NCBI RefSeq assembly: GCF_027853915.1
Contig: NZ_JAQGLA010000013.1
Span: 62,001 to 126,000, forward strand
Direction of reading: 5' to 3'
Source of the DNA: Saccharopolyspora oryzae
GTDB taxonomy: Bacteria; Actinomycetota; Actinomycetes; Mycobacteriales; Pseudonocardiaceae
Length of the DNA stretch: 64,000 nt
Shown here in pieces: positions 17,488-26,236 of this stretch. The translations under genes and the position numbers were made by a program. The notes beneath the pieces were generated by a model. It worked only from the letters and a program-made list of their open reading frames with translations. It did not search any database and had not been told where the DNA came from. How positions within the stretch are numbered: position 1 is the first letter of the stretch; every line of letters begins with the position of its first letter.

Positions 17488-18261
17488 TCAGTGCAACGGC
17501 AGGCGAACGGCGAGTTCTTCGGCGGCTTCTTTCAGCAGCGGTATGAACTGGGTGAGTTCGTCGACCGAGTACCGGAATGCGGGGACGGCTGTGGCCAGCG
17601 ATGCGATGGCGATCCCGCGCGAGTCCAGGACCGGCACGGCGATCGCGCGCATGCCCGGGTCGTTCTCCTCGTCGTTGGTGGCGTAGCCGCGCTGTTGGAT
17701 CCGCTCGATCTCCTGGCGGAACACCTCGCGGGCGGTGATGGTGTTGGGGCAGCGCTCGGCGAGATCGAGTTCGGCCACCAGCCGCTTGCTTTCGGCCGGT
17801 TCGCTGAAGGCCACCAGGACCTTGCCGCTGGAGGTCGAGTGCAGCAGCTCGTGCCCGCCCGGATCGCTGGTGATGCGGTACTTCTGCGGGCCGTCGACCT
17901 TCTGCGCGGTCAGCACCCGGTCGTCGTCGACGACCTGCAGCAGGGTGGCTTCGTGGGTGGTCTCGGTGACCCGTTGCAGCACCGGTAGTGCGGCTCCGGC
18001 GAAGCCGTGCGCATGCGCCACCCGCTGGCCGAGCTGGAAGACCCGCAGGCCGAGGCGGTAGCGGCGGCTGTCCGGGTCGAGCTGGACGAAGCCGTTGCGG
18101 GTCAGCGAGCCGAGCAGTCGGTAGGTGGTGCTGAACGGCAGGTCGGCCAACCGCGACAGCTCGGAGGCGTTCGTGCCGTCGGGCTGGTCACCGAGCAGCA
18201 CGAGCAGCCGCAGCGCCTTCCCGACCATGTCGGTCTTGCCCTGGTCCTGTTTGGTTCCCAC
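17488..18261 (-). CDS. IclR family transcriptional regulator
   Basis: A 257-residue IclR protein with helix-turn-helix NASELSRLADLPFSTTYRLL and effector domain blocks EATLLQVVDDDRVLTAQKVDG and HSTSSGKVLVAF. The start is GTG at 18261. It is divergent from the Gfo/Idh/MocA oxidoreductase gene across 170 bases that contain a clear inverted repeat, so it is the likely regulator of the rightward quinate/shikimate-like module. It may also share transcription with the other IclR gene downstream. Confidence 0.88.
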   Translation of the reverse strand: MGTKQDQGKTDMVGKALRLLVLLGDQPDGTNASELSRLADLPFSTTYRLLGSLTRNGFVQLDPDSRRYRLGLRVFQLGQRVAHAHGFAGAALPVLQRVTETTHEATLLQVVDDDRVLTAQKVDGPQKYRITSDPGGHELLHSTSSGKVLVAFSEPAESKRLVAELDLAERCPNTITAREVFRQEIERIQQRGYATNDEENDPGMRAIAVPVLDSRGIAIASLATAVPAFRYSVDELTQFIPLLKEAAEELAVRLPLH

Positions 18262-18355
18262 GAAGAGATGCTCTCACATCGTGGCAACTGCTGTCACTAT
18301 TCGGTCGAGAGTATTGACTGCCTTCAGGTGTTGGCGGCATCGTGTTCGCATCACG

Positions 18356-18380
18356 TAAACCGCTCTCACGATGCGGTTAA
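18356..18380. promoter_or_regulatory. inverted repeat, probable IclR operator
   Basis: TAAACCGC and GCGGTTAA form an inverted repeat with one mismatch and a 9-base spacer, 51 bases upstream of the oxidoreductase start. Its size fits the dimeric sites of IclR proteins, and the adjacent gene at 17488 encodes one. Confidence 0.6.
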
Positions 18381-18431
18381 CTTCTGTTCTTTGCCGGACG
18401 TCCCGAGCGGATTCGGCGAAAGGAAAAAGCC

Positions 18432-19496
18432 ATGAGCGCACTTCGCGTCGCAATCGTGGGTTGCGGCAAGATCTCGGTGAACCACGCGACCGCGGTGCAT
18501 GCGTTCCAGGACGCCGAGCTCACTGCCTTCTGCGACCCGGAGCTCGGCCGAGCCGAGGCATTGCGCGACCGGTTCGGCACCGGTGCGGTCTACTCCGATT
18601 TCTCGACCCTGCTCGCCGAGCAATCCCCAGACGTCGTCTGCATCTGCACCCCGCACCCCACGCACGAGAAACTGGTTCTGGAAGCCGTTGCCGCAGGCGC
18701 CCACGTCTTGTGCGAGAAACCCCTTGCCGTAGAACTGGATTCGGCCCAGCGCATGATCGATGCGGCCCGCGACGCCGGGGTGCGACTAGGTGTGCTGTTC
18801 CAGCGTCGTTACTGGCCGGCCGCCCGCCGCATCCGAGCGGCCATCGACGACGGGCTGTTCGGCACCCCGGTGCTCGGCGAGTGCACCGTCCAACTCGGCC
18901 GCGACCGCGCGTACTTCGAGGCCGACGCCTGGCGGGGCAAGTGGAGCACCGAGGGCGGCGGGGTGCTGATGAACCAGGGAATCCACTACATCGACCTCCT
19001 TCAGTGGTTCCTCGGTCCGGCCAGAACCGTCACCGGGCACATCTCGACGTTTCGCCACGGCGACTACATCGAGGTCGAAGACACCGCAGTGGCCACCGTG
19101 GAGTTCACCAGCGGCGCGCTCGCCACCATCCGAGCCACCAGCATCGCCGCGCCAGGCCTCGGGGCGCGGGTCTCGGTGACCGGCGACAACGGGGCGACCG
19201 CGAGCATCACGGAGTTCCCGGAGGGACAGCCCGCCTGCAACGACGTTTGGGCAGTACCCGGCCAGGAGGAGTACACGCTGCCCTGGGATCCGGCCATCGA
19301 CTCCGACCCACCGCTCTCCGCCATCCACGAGCGGCTGATGCCCTACCACCGGCTGCAGGTCGAGGAGTTCCTGACCGCGATCGCCGCCGATCGCGCCCCG
19401 GAGATCGACGGCGTCAGCGCCAGCCACGCGCTGCAGATCGTCCAGGCGATCTACGAATCATCCCGAACCGGCCGGAAAGTCCGGCTAGCCGACTGA
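18432..19496 (+). CDS. Gfo/Idh/MocA family oxidoreductase
   Basis: A 354-residue NAD(P)-dependent dehydrogenase. The Rossmann motif VAIVGCGKISVNH is at the N-terminus, CEKPLAVE marks the conserved EKP block, and NQGIHYIDLLQW supplies the C-terminal catalytic Asp/His region. AAAGGA lies 7 bases before the ATG. Followed by a ShiA-like transporter and type II dehydroquinase, it may oxidise quinate or shikimate, but the family covers many sugars and polyols, so this is inference from neighbours only. Confidence 0.82.
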   Translation: MSALRVAIVGCGKISVNHATAVHAFQDAELTAFCDPELGRAEALRDRFGTGAVYSDFSTLLAEQSPDVVCICTPHPTHEKLVLEAVAAGAHVLCEKPLAVELDSAQRMIDAARDAGVRLGVLFQRRYWPAARRIRAAIDDGLFGTPVLGECTVQLGRDRAYFEADAWRGKWSTEGGGVLMNQGIHYIDLLQWFLGPARTVTGHISTFRHGDYIEVEDTAVATVEFTSGALATIRATSIAAPGLGARVSVTGDNGATASITEFPEGQPACNDVWAVPGQEEYTLPWDPAIDSDPPLSAIHERLMPYHRLQVEEFLTAIAADRAPEIDGVSASHALQIVQAIYESSRTGRKVRLAD

Positions 19497-19536
19497 TCCG
19501 CCACTTCGCCTCTTCCAACGACGTAGGAGCCCCCCG

Positions 19537-20907
19537 ATGAGCACATCCACCGCAGCGAGCGGTAGAACCCCGAAGAAGGCCGCGGCCAGCGGCTGGATCG
19601 GCAGCGCCCTGGAGTACTACGACTTCTTCGTCTACGCCAGCGCTGCGTCCCTGGTCTTCCCGCAGCTGTTCTTCCCCAAGGGGAATCCGACGGTCGCGAT
19701 CATGGCGTCGCTGGCGACCTTCGGCGTGGCCTACGTGGCGCGACCGCTCGGCGCGTTCGTGCTGGGCCGCTGGGGCGACCGGCACGGCCGGAAGAACGTG
19801 CTGGTGCTGTGCATGTTCTTGATGGGAGCCTCGACGTTCCTGGTCGGTTGCCTGCCCTCCTACGAGACCATCGGCATGTGGGCCCCGATCCTGCTGGTCA
19901 TCCTGCGGCTGATGCAGGGCTTCGCGGTCTCCGGTGAGCAGGCTGGTGCCAACGCGATGATCCTGGAACACGCGCCGTTCGGGAAACGCGGATATTACTG
20001 CAGTTTCACCTTGCAGGGCACCCAGGCAGGACAGATCATCGCGGCGGCGGTGTTCATCCCGCTGACCGCGCTGCTGGCCGACGACGCCTTCCAGGGCTGG
20101 GGCTGGCGGATCCCGTTCTGGATGAGTTTCGTCGTGGTGCTCGTCGGCTACTACATCCGGCGCAACGTCGACGAAACCCCTGCCTTCCGCGAACAGCAGT
20201 CCCAGCGGGCGGCGGCCAAGGCGCCGATCAGCCAGGTCTTCCGGCAGCACAGGGCGAACTTGGTGCGGGTGTTCCTGATGACCTTCGTCAACGCGGTCGC
20301 GGTCACCACCACGGTATTCGGCATGGCCTACGCGACGCAGCCGGGCTACGGCCTGGAGCTGGACAAGACGATGTTCCTGTGGATCCCGGTCCTCGGAAAC
20401 ATCACGGCGGTCCTGGTGATCCCGTTCGTCGGCCGGCTGTCCGACCGGATCGGCCGCCGCCCGGTCTTCGTCGTCGGCACCCTCGGCGCCGGAGTGCTGA
20501 TGTACGCCTACCTGTTCTTCATCAGCGCGCGCAGCCCGATCCTGGCGCTGATCACAGCGATCCTGATGTGGGGCATCGTCTACCAGGGTTACAACGCGGT
20601 GTTCCCGGCGTTCTGGCAGGAGCTGTTCCCGACGCGCATCCGGGTGACCGCGGTCGCCATCGCTTCGCAGATCGGTGTCGCGGTCACCGGATTCATCCCC
20701 ACCATCAACAGCTTGGTCGCCGGACCGGGGTCCGGAATCAACGTGCCGCTGGCCGTGGGCAGTGTCGTCCTGGTCAGTTGCGTGCTGGCCGCGATCGGGG
20801 CGTGGACGGCACCGGAACCGCACCGCATCCCATTGGAATCCCTCGGCGAGCCGGGGGCGACCCCGGTCTCCCGCGAGGACTACGACCGGATCAGGGCCAC
20901 CGCCTGA
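19537..20907 (+). CDS. MFS metabolite:proton symporter (ShiA/ProP-like subfamily)
   Basis: A 456-residue transporter with 12 predicted helices. IGSALEYYDFFVYASAA at the start, GRWGDRHGRKNVL in the first cytoplasmic loop and RLMQGFAVSGEQAGA are the marks of the metabolite:H+ symporter group, which includes shikimate, alpha-ketoglutarate and proline/betaine carriers. GAGC lies before the ATG. Placed between an oxidoreductase and a dehydroquinase gene, it probably imports quinate, shikimate or a related hydroaromatic acid. Confidence 0.85.
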   Translation: MSTSTAASGRTPKKAAASGWIGSALEYYDFFVYASAASLVFPQLFFPKGNPTVAIMASLATFGVAYVARPLGAFVLGRWGDRHGRKNVLVLCMFLMGASTFLVGCLPSYETIGMWAPILLVILRLMQGFAVSGEQAGANAMILEHAPFGKRGYYCSFTLQGTQAGQIIAAAVFIPLTALLADDAFQGWGWRIPFWMSFVVVLVGYYIRRNVDETPAFREQQSQRAAAKAPISQVFRQHRANLVRVFLMTFVNAVAVTTTVFGMAYATQPGYGLELDKTMFLWIPVLGNITAVLVIPFVGRLSDRIGRRPVFVVGTLGAGVLMYAYLFFISARSPILALITAILMWGIVYQGYNAVFPAFWQELFPTRIRVTAVAIASQIGVAVTGFIPTINSLVAGPGSGINVPLAVGSVVLVSCVLAAIGAWTAPEPHRIPLESLGEPGATPVSREDYDRIRATA

Positions 20908-20972
20908 ACCTCGAATCCGCAGCGGGGAATGCGCGCCCCGCTGCGGACTTCTGCCCATGCGAAAGGAAAACC

Positions 20973-21422
20973 GTGACAACCGTCCACGTGCTCAACGGCC
21001 CCAACCTGAACCTCCTCGGCACCCGCAAACCAGAGGTCTACGGCACCGCCACGTTGGACACCGTTCAGCAGATGTGCCGCGAGACGGCCGCCGAACTCGG
21101 TGTTGACCTGGTCTTCCGGCAGTCCAACCACGAAGGCGAGCTGATCGACTGGATCCACGAGGCCGGCAGGGATGTCAAGGCCGGCGAGTCGATCGGCGCG
21201 GTGTTCAACCCGGGTGCCTACACGCACACCTCGGTGGCCCTGCACGACGCGATCGAAGGCGTCGAGCTCCCGGTGATCGAGCTGCACCTCTCCAACGTCC
21301 ACAACCGGGAACCCTTCCGCCACCACTCCTGCATCTCCCCAGTGGCAACGGGAATCATCATCGGACTGGGAGTGCAGGCTTACCCGCTGGCGATCAAAGC
21401 CCTCCACCAACGCGCCAACTGA
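20973..21422 (+). CDS. aroQ: type II 3-dehydroquinate dehydratase
   Basis: A 149-residue enzyme with the full set of type II dehydroquinase motifs: LNGPNLNLLGTRKPEVYG with catalytic Arg18 and Tyr23, QSNHEGELIDWIH, FNPGAYTHTSVAL, and ELHLSNVHNREPFRHHS carrying the catalytic histidine. It interconverts 3-dehydroquinate and 3-dehydroshikimate. The GTG start has GAAAGG 7 bases upstream. The location beside a transporter and dehydrogenase, away from other aromatic amino acid genes, suggests a catabolic role in quinate use. Confidence 0.93.
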   Translation: MTTVHVLNGPNLNLLGTRKPEVYGTATLDTVQQMCRETAAELGVDLVFRQSNHEGELIDWIHEAGRDVKAGESIGAVFNPGAYTHTSVALHDAIEGVELPVIELHLSNVHNREPFRHHSCISPVATGIIIGLGVQAYPLAIKALHQRAN

Positions 21423-21492
21423 CTGCCGACCGAAACTTGCACGATCGCTGCGGGTCGTGACGACCGACCGAGCCTGACCAGCGACAACCGGC

Positions 21493-22458
21493 TCAGTCGG
21501 CTGGGCCCGTGGTGAGACCATGCGCGGGGTCGGCTGCGTCGAAAGGTGAGCGTGGGCCGGTGATCACGGAGAGCAAGCGGGTGACCGCGGCATCGGGGTC
21601 GGGTCGGTGGACGGCGTGCACGGTGGTGTCGAGGTCGGCCCCGGGCCCGGTGAGCGGGACGAAGCTGACACCGTCGACCGCGAGGTTGCGCAGCCCTTCG
21701 GGTAGCAAGCTGACGCACAGCCCGGCCGCGACGTAGCCGAGCAGGCCGCTGAGGTCGTCCGCGACGGCGGCCGTGCGGGGCGTGAAACCTGCTTGGCGGC
21801 AGGCGAGTTGCAGCTGTCCGGCGAGCGTGGGCAAGGCGGCCGGGTCGGGTACGACGAATTCTTCCTCGCGCAGTTGGGCCAGGTCGATCGCACCGGCGCC
21901 GGCCAGCGGGTGTCCGGACGGCACGGCGGCGCTGATCCGCTCGGTGGCGACGACCGTCGCGACCAGGTCCTCGCCCAACCGGGCCGGGTCACGCACGAAA
22001 GCCAGGTCCAGGATGCCGGTGCGTATCTGGTCCACCAGGGCCGCCGATGACCCGTGCAGCAGGCGCACGCGAAGACCGGGGAGCTCTTCTGCGCCCGCGC
22101 GCAGCAGGGTCGGCAGGTAGAGGTGGCTGAGCAGGCTGACGTAGCCGACCCGCACTTCGCCGTCCAGTCCGGCCGCGATCCGCCGGGCGCGGGTGACGGC
22201 GGCGGTCTGCAGGTCCAGCAGACGCCGTGCGTCGTCGGCGAACGCCGCACCGGCGGGGGTGGTCCGCACTCCGCCGGAACCGCGTTCCAGCAGCCGCACG
22301 CCGACTGTCCGCTCCAGTCGCTGGATGGACTGGCTGAGTGGCGGCTGGCTCATTCCGAGGAGTTCGGCGGCTCGGCCGAAGTGCTGTTCCTGAACCACCG
22401 CGAGAAATTGTTCCAGCAGTCGTCGAGAGAAGCTGATATCGCCAGCCATATCACTCAT
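21493..22458 (-). CDS. LysR family transcriptional regulator
   Basis: A 321-residue LysR protein. The N-terminal helix-turn-helix is LLEQFLAVVQEQHFGRAAELLGMSQPPLSQSIQRLE, here described by its ends: LLEQFL and SQSIQRLE. The effector domain follows from about residue 90 (EVRVGYVSLLSHLYLP). It converges on aroQ and is divergent from the beta-propeller gene at 22586, with an AT-rich spacer (ATCATATATTGGAC) suitable for a LysR site. It probably regulates the propeller/dehydrogenase pair and perhaps the whole module. Confidence 0.88.
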   Translation of the reverse strand: MSDMAGDISFSRRLLEQFLAVVQEQHFGRAAELLGMSQPPLSQSIQRLERTVGVRLLERGSGGVRTTPAGAAFADDARRLLDLQTAAVTRARRIAAGLDGEVRVGYVSLLSHLYLPTLLRAGAEELPGLRVRLLHGSSAALVDQIRTGILDLAFVRDPARLGEDLVATVVATERISAAVPSGHPLAGAGAIDLAQLREEEFVVPDPAALPTLAGQLQLACRQAGFTPRTAAVADDLSGLLGYVAAGLCVSLLPEGLRNLAVDGVSFVPLTGPGADLDTTVHAVHRPDPDAAVTRLLSVITGPRSPFDAADPAHGLTTGPAD

Positions 22459-22585
22459 GACCAGATCATATATTGGACAGACTTCGCTGCTCAGGTGTTG
22501 ACTGGTTCTGGTGACAGGCCGCCCACTGCGGTGCTGGACACGCGGACACGCCAAGAACGTCGAACAAGCACTGCAGGTGGCCATC

Positions 22586-23500
22586 GTGGCGAAGGAACTG
22601 CTGGCACTTCAACTCGTGCCGGGACGCGTACTGCGGATCAACATCGAGGACTGCACGGTGCGCACCCTCGTCGAGGACACCGGCCCCGGCCCGGACGGCA
22701 TCACGGTCGATCAGGGCACCGTGTACTGGACCACCATGGGCGCGCCGATCGTCGATCCCTCGATTCCCGGCGAGGCCGGACTGGACTTCTCCCGGCGCAA
22801 TGGCGGCCTGCACGCCCTCGACCTCGACACCGGGGCTCGGCGTGACGTGGTCCCCACCGGCGTGATCACCACGGGCAAGCAGCTCACCCACGACGATGCC
22901 GGGTCGCTGTACTGGGGTGACCGCGAGGGACACCGCGTCACTCGGGTCCGCACCGACGGCACCGGCCTCACCGACCTGGTGGTCACCCCCGTCGAGGACG
23001 GCATTCTCGGCGAGTGCGTCGGCGTGGCAGTGGACCGGAACCGCGGGCATCTGTACTGGACGCAGAAGGGCCCTGCCAAGGGCGGCAAGGGCCGGATCTT
23101 CCGAGCGGGCTTGGAGTTCCCCGCCGGAGAGGCGGCCGCGAACCGCTCCGATGTCGAGCTGCTCTGGAGTGGCCTGCCCGAGCCCATCGACCTGCACCTG
23201 GACGGCGACTGGCTCTACTGGACCGACCGCGGCGCCCCTCCGCACGGGAACACCTTGAACCGGGCGCCCCTGCCTGCACCCGGCACCACGGGGCGCGCCC
23301 CCGAGATCCTCGCTACCGGCTTCAGCGAGGCGATCGGCCTCGCCGTCGACCACGACGCCGGCTTCGCCTACGTCTGCGACCTCGGAGGCCACCTGTGCGC
23401 CATCCCGCTCCCCGACGGCCCCGCCGCGGGGGAGACACCACGCGAGATCGTCACTCTGCCGGACCCGATCACGGGGTTGTGCCTACTGCTCCCCGCGTGA
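22586..23500 (+). CDS. YWTD-repeat beta-propeller protein (SMP-30/LDL-receptor-B-like)
   Basis: A protein of about 304 residues made of repeats with YWT/YWG cores: GTVYWTTMGAP, GSLYWGDREGH, GHLYWTQKGPA and DWLYWTDRGAP, each followed by a GRIFR- or VTRVRTDG-like strand. This is the pattern of six-bladed LDL-receptor class B propellers, also seen in bacterial lactonase-like proteins. There is no signal peptide from the start chosen. The start is uncertain; GTG codons at 22511, 22577 and 22586 are all in frame. In the module it may act as a lactonase or binding protein; no catalytic residue is assigned. Confidence 0.65.
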   Translation: MAKELLALQLVPGRVLRINIEDCTVRTLVEDTGPGPDGITVDQGTVYWTTMGAPIVDPSIPGEAGLDFSRRNGGLHALDLDTGARRDVVPTGVITTGKQLTHDDAGSLYWGDREGHRVTRVRTDGTGLTDLVVTPVEDGILGECVGVAVDRNRGHLYWTQKGPAKGGKGRIFRAGLEFPAGEAAANRSDVELLWSGLPEPIDLHLDGDWLYWTDRGAPPHGNTLNRAPLPAPGTTGRAPEILATGFSEAIGLAVDHDAGFAYVCDLGGHLCAIPLPDGPAAGETPREIVTLPDPITGLCLLLPA

Positions 23501-23608
23501 CCCGAGAGGGTTCGATGAATCGCACCAACCAGCCATCACATCAGGAATCAGTCCGGAACCGCACGATCCACCGCCGGGGAGCGGTGCAGCCGAGGAGATG
23601 AACGGAAG

Positions 23609-24481
23609 ATGGGTTTCACCCTTCCCACTGATATGGAGCACCGGCCGGTGGCCGTCATCGGCGCGGGCACCCTGGGGCGGCGGATCGCGCTGATGTTCAC
23701 CACCCGCGGCGGCGTGGTGCGGATCTACGACAAGTCCGGGCCCGCGGGCGACGCGGCGAAGGCATACGTCGAGCAGAACGTCGCCGAGGTGGCCACCCGC
23801 GTCGAGGGCGGCACCCCGGGGCGGGTCGAGGTCACCGACGACCTCGACCAGGCGCTCGCCGGGGCCTGGCTGGCCGTTGAGGCGGTACCGGAGCGGCTCG
23901 ACTTGAAGAAGAGCCTCTTCGCCGACCTGGACGCCGACGCCGAGCCCGACGCGATCCTGGCCAGCAACTCCTCCTCGTACCCGACCAGCCAGTTCATCGA
24001 CCGGGTCGCCCACCCCGAGCGAGTGGTGAACATGCACTTCTACATGCCGCCGGCGCAGAACGCGATCGATCTGATGTCGGACGGGCACACCGACCCGGCG
24101 GTGCTCGGCCTCCTCAAGGAGGAACTGCCCAAGTACGGTGTCTTCCCCTTCGAAGCGCACAAGGAGTCGACCGGCTTCATCTTCAACCGCATCTGGGCCG
24201 CCATCAAACGCGAGTCCCTGGCAGTGGTCGCGGAGGGCGTCTCCACCCCGCAGGACGTCGACCAGATGTGGCAGATCAACTCGGGCACCCCGGCCGGCCC
24301 GTTCCGGATGATGGACCAGGTAGGGCTGGATGTCGTCCTGGACATCGAGGAGCACTACGCCGCCGAGCACCCCGGCCTGCCCGCCGGACCCCGCGAGCTG
24401 CTGAAGAAGTACGTCGATGCGGGCCGCCTCGGCGTCAAGACCGGCCGGGGATTCTACGACGACTACCCGGCCAACGCTTGA
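23609..24481 (+). CDS. 3-hydroxyacyl-CoA dehydrogenase-like NAD-binding protein
   Basis: A 290-residue dehydrogenase with the N-terminal Rossmann motif VIGAGTLGRRIALMF, AVEAVPERLDLKKSLF, the catalytic-histidine region NMHFYMPP and a C-terminal dimerisation domain ending GVKTGRGFYDDYP, all typical of the HAD family. Related proteins oxidise L-gulonate, L-carnitine or 3-hydroxy acids without CoA. It follows the propeller gene by about 110 bases in the same direction. The substrate is unknown. Confidence 0.82.
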   Translation: MGFTLPTDMEHRPVAVIGAGTLGRRIALMFTTRGGVVRIYDKSGPAGDAAKAYVEQNVAEVATRVEGGTPGRVEVTDDLDQALAGAWLAVEAVPERLDLKKSLFADLDADAEPDAILASNSSSYPTSQFIDRVAHPERVVNMHFYMPPAQNAIDLMSDGHTDPAVLGLLKEELPKYGVFPFEAHKESTGFIFNRIWAAIKRESLAVVAEGVSTPQDVDQMWQINSGTPAGPFRMMDQVGLDVVLDIEEHYAAEHPGLPAGPRELLKKYVDAGRLGVKTGRGFYDDYPANA

Positions 24482-24955
24482 ATTTCCGCATCGCACCGCC
24501 GCTACTCGATCGGTTCCTATCGTGAGGAGAGCCCGGTCCAGTCTTGGCTGGGTTCGGGCGAACACGGGCGTTCTTGGTGTCCATATTGGACAGATCGCCG
24601 ACCGGGCCGTGATGTGCGTTTCGCATCGGCGACGGCTGCAGCATACTGCGACCAGGTGAGACGTCGACAGGGTTTCCACACCGGTGGCGTGTGCGCAGAA
24701 CGGTTCATGCGCCCAGCGCGTGGCCCAACAGCTTGCTCCAAGGCAAGCAAATCACGAGGCGTTCCGGACCTGCGATGCTGCCGCCGACTCACTGTGGTCG
24801 ACTGCGCCGATTGGTGCTGTTACTAGCAGGAATGCCAGGTCAGGGCAGGGGATCGTCGGATTCTTCGTTTCGGCGTGCTGAGGGAACATCATTTCCGGGT
24901 ACGGTTGTGTCCGCGATACGTTGCGACAGAGTGTGCCGATGCGGAGGAGCGGTCC
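24482..24955. other. 474-base intergenic region without a supported gene
   Basis: I see no open frame here with recognisable similarity on either strand. The right end carries GGAGGAGC, 6 bases before the ATG of the ATP-grasp gene, so that part holds its leader and promoter. The left part may hold the end of the upstream transcript. A very long open frame on the minus strand covers this region and the next two genes, but it is antisense to genes with clear motifs. Confidence 0.5.
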
Positions 24956-26197
24956 ATGCCACAGCCCGAACCGGCCATCAAGAATTCGGACAAGGGATAC
25001 GTAGCACTTCTCGGGTGGAGTCTCAACGCGGTGGAGGCTCTCGACCGGTTCGATCGGCGTTATGTCGTCGTGGCGCCGGACTGGGCGGAGAAGTACTGCT
25101 CCGAACATGACATTCCTTACCTGCGATGGAACTTCGAGCGGCTCAACGACCGCTCCATGGAGATCGCCGAAACCCTCAAGGCGGAGGGCGTCGACGTCGC
25201 GATCCCGCTGTTCGAGGAGACGGTGGAGTGGGCCGGGGCGATCAACTCCGTTCTGCTGGGAAACCCGCGCCTGTTCGGCCAAGCCATGCTGCTGCGGGAC
25301 AAGGCGTTGATGAAGCGGCGCGCGCAGCTCGGCGGGATCCGGGTCGGGATCTTCGAGGAGGCCCACGACCGGGACGACGTGATCCGCTTCCTCAAGCGCG
25401 TCAACCAGACGCTGCTCAAGCTCGACGGCGACCCGAACGATCCGATCCACCTCAAGGCGTTCGACAAGGCCGGCTGCCTGGGACACCGCGTCATCCGCAC
25501 CCCTGACGAGATCGACTCGATTCCGGACGAGGAGTTCCCGGTCCTCATGGAGTCGCACCTCGACGGCTGGGAGTTCGCCGTCGAGGCGTGGATACACAAC
25601 GGGAAGATCAAATTCCTCAACATTTCCGAGTACGTCACGCTCGGGTACTCGGTGTTCGTCCCGGCGACCCCGGAGCTGGAGCGGTACAGGCCGCAGATCA
25701 CGGCGCAGATCGAGAAGCTGATCAAGACCTTCGACATCGAGTTCGGATTCGTGCACCCGGAGTACTTCGTCACCAGTGACGGCGAGATGTACTTCGGAGA
25801 GGTCGCCTACCGGCCGCCGGGCTTCAAGGTTTTCGAACTGCTCGAGCGGGCGTACGGGTTCAACGCCTACCAGGGGCTGGTGCTGGCCTTCGACCCGAAG
25901 ACGACCGAGGAGGAGATCGACGCCTTCTTCCCGCGCGAGGTCGTCGACGCGTCCGGGGTCGCGGGCTGCTTCGGCGTCTACCCGCGCCTCCGGGTCGTCA
26001 ACGAACTGCAGATCCCGGAGGAGACCGAGGACGACGACTACTATGAGTCGCACGACCTCTCGGCACCCCTGGAGGAGACGGTCACCAAGAGGACCGCGTT
26101 CGGCAATCACTGGGGTCTGGTGTACTTCTTCGGTGAGGACCCCTACCGGATGCGCGATCTGTTGAAGAAGCAGGAAGAGCTCGACTTCTACGTCTGA
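24956..26197 (+). CDS. ATP-grasp family ligase of unknown substrate
   Basis: A 413-residue protein. The N-terminal part (ALLGWSLNAVEAL, YVVVAPDWAE, VAIPLFEETVEWA) resembles the pre-ATP-grasp domain. The ATP-grasp fold follows, with MESHLDGWEFAVEA at 198-211 and the metal-binding segment HPEYFVTSDGEMYFGEVAYR at 267-286, giving Glu269, Glu282 and Arg286. Enzymes of this type join a carboxylate to an amine or thiol through an acyl-phosphate. The ATG has GGAGGAGC 6 bases upstream. It precedes the papain-like protein by 39 bases, so both are probably one transcript. The substrate is unknown; a peptide or amino acid is plausible. Confidence 0.8.
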   Translation: MPQPEPAIKNSDKGYVALLGWSLNAVEALDRFDRRYVVVAPDWAEKYCSEHDIPYLRWNFERLNDRSMEIAETLKAEGVDVAIPLFEETVEWAGAINSVLLGNPRLFGQAMLLRDKALMKRRAQLGGIRVGIFEEAHDRDDVIRFLKRVNQTLLKLDGDPNDPIHLKAFDKAGCLGHRVIRTPDEIDSIPDEEFPVLMESHLDGWEFAVEAWIHNGKIKFLNISEYVTLGYSVFVPATPELERYRPQITAQIEKLIKTFDIEFGFVHPEYFVTSDGEMYFGEVAYRPPGFKVFELLERAYGFNAYQGLVLAFDPKTTEEEIDAFFPREVVDASGVAGCFGVYPRLRVVNELQIPEETEDDDYYESHDLSAPLEETVTKRTAFGNHWGLVYFFGEDPYRMRDLLKKQEELDFYV

Positions 26198-26236
26198 CGA
26201 CTCCGCGGACGCAGGAGACCTACCAGAGGGAACCCC

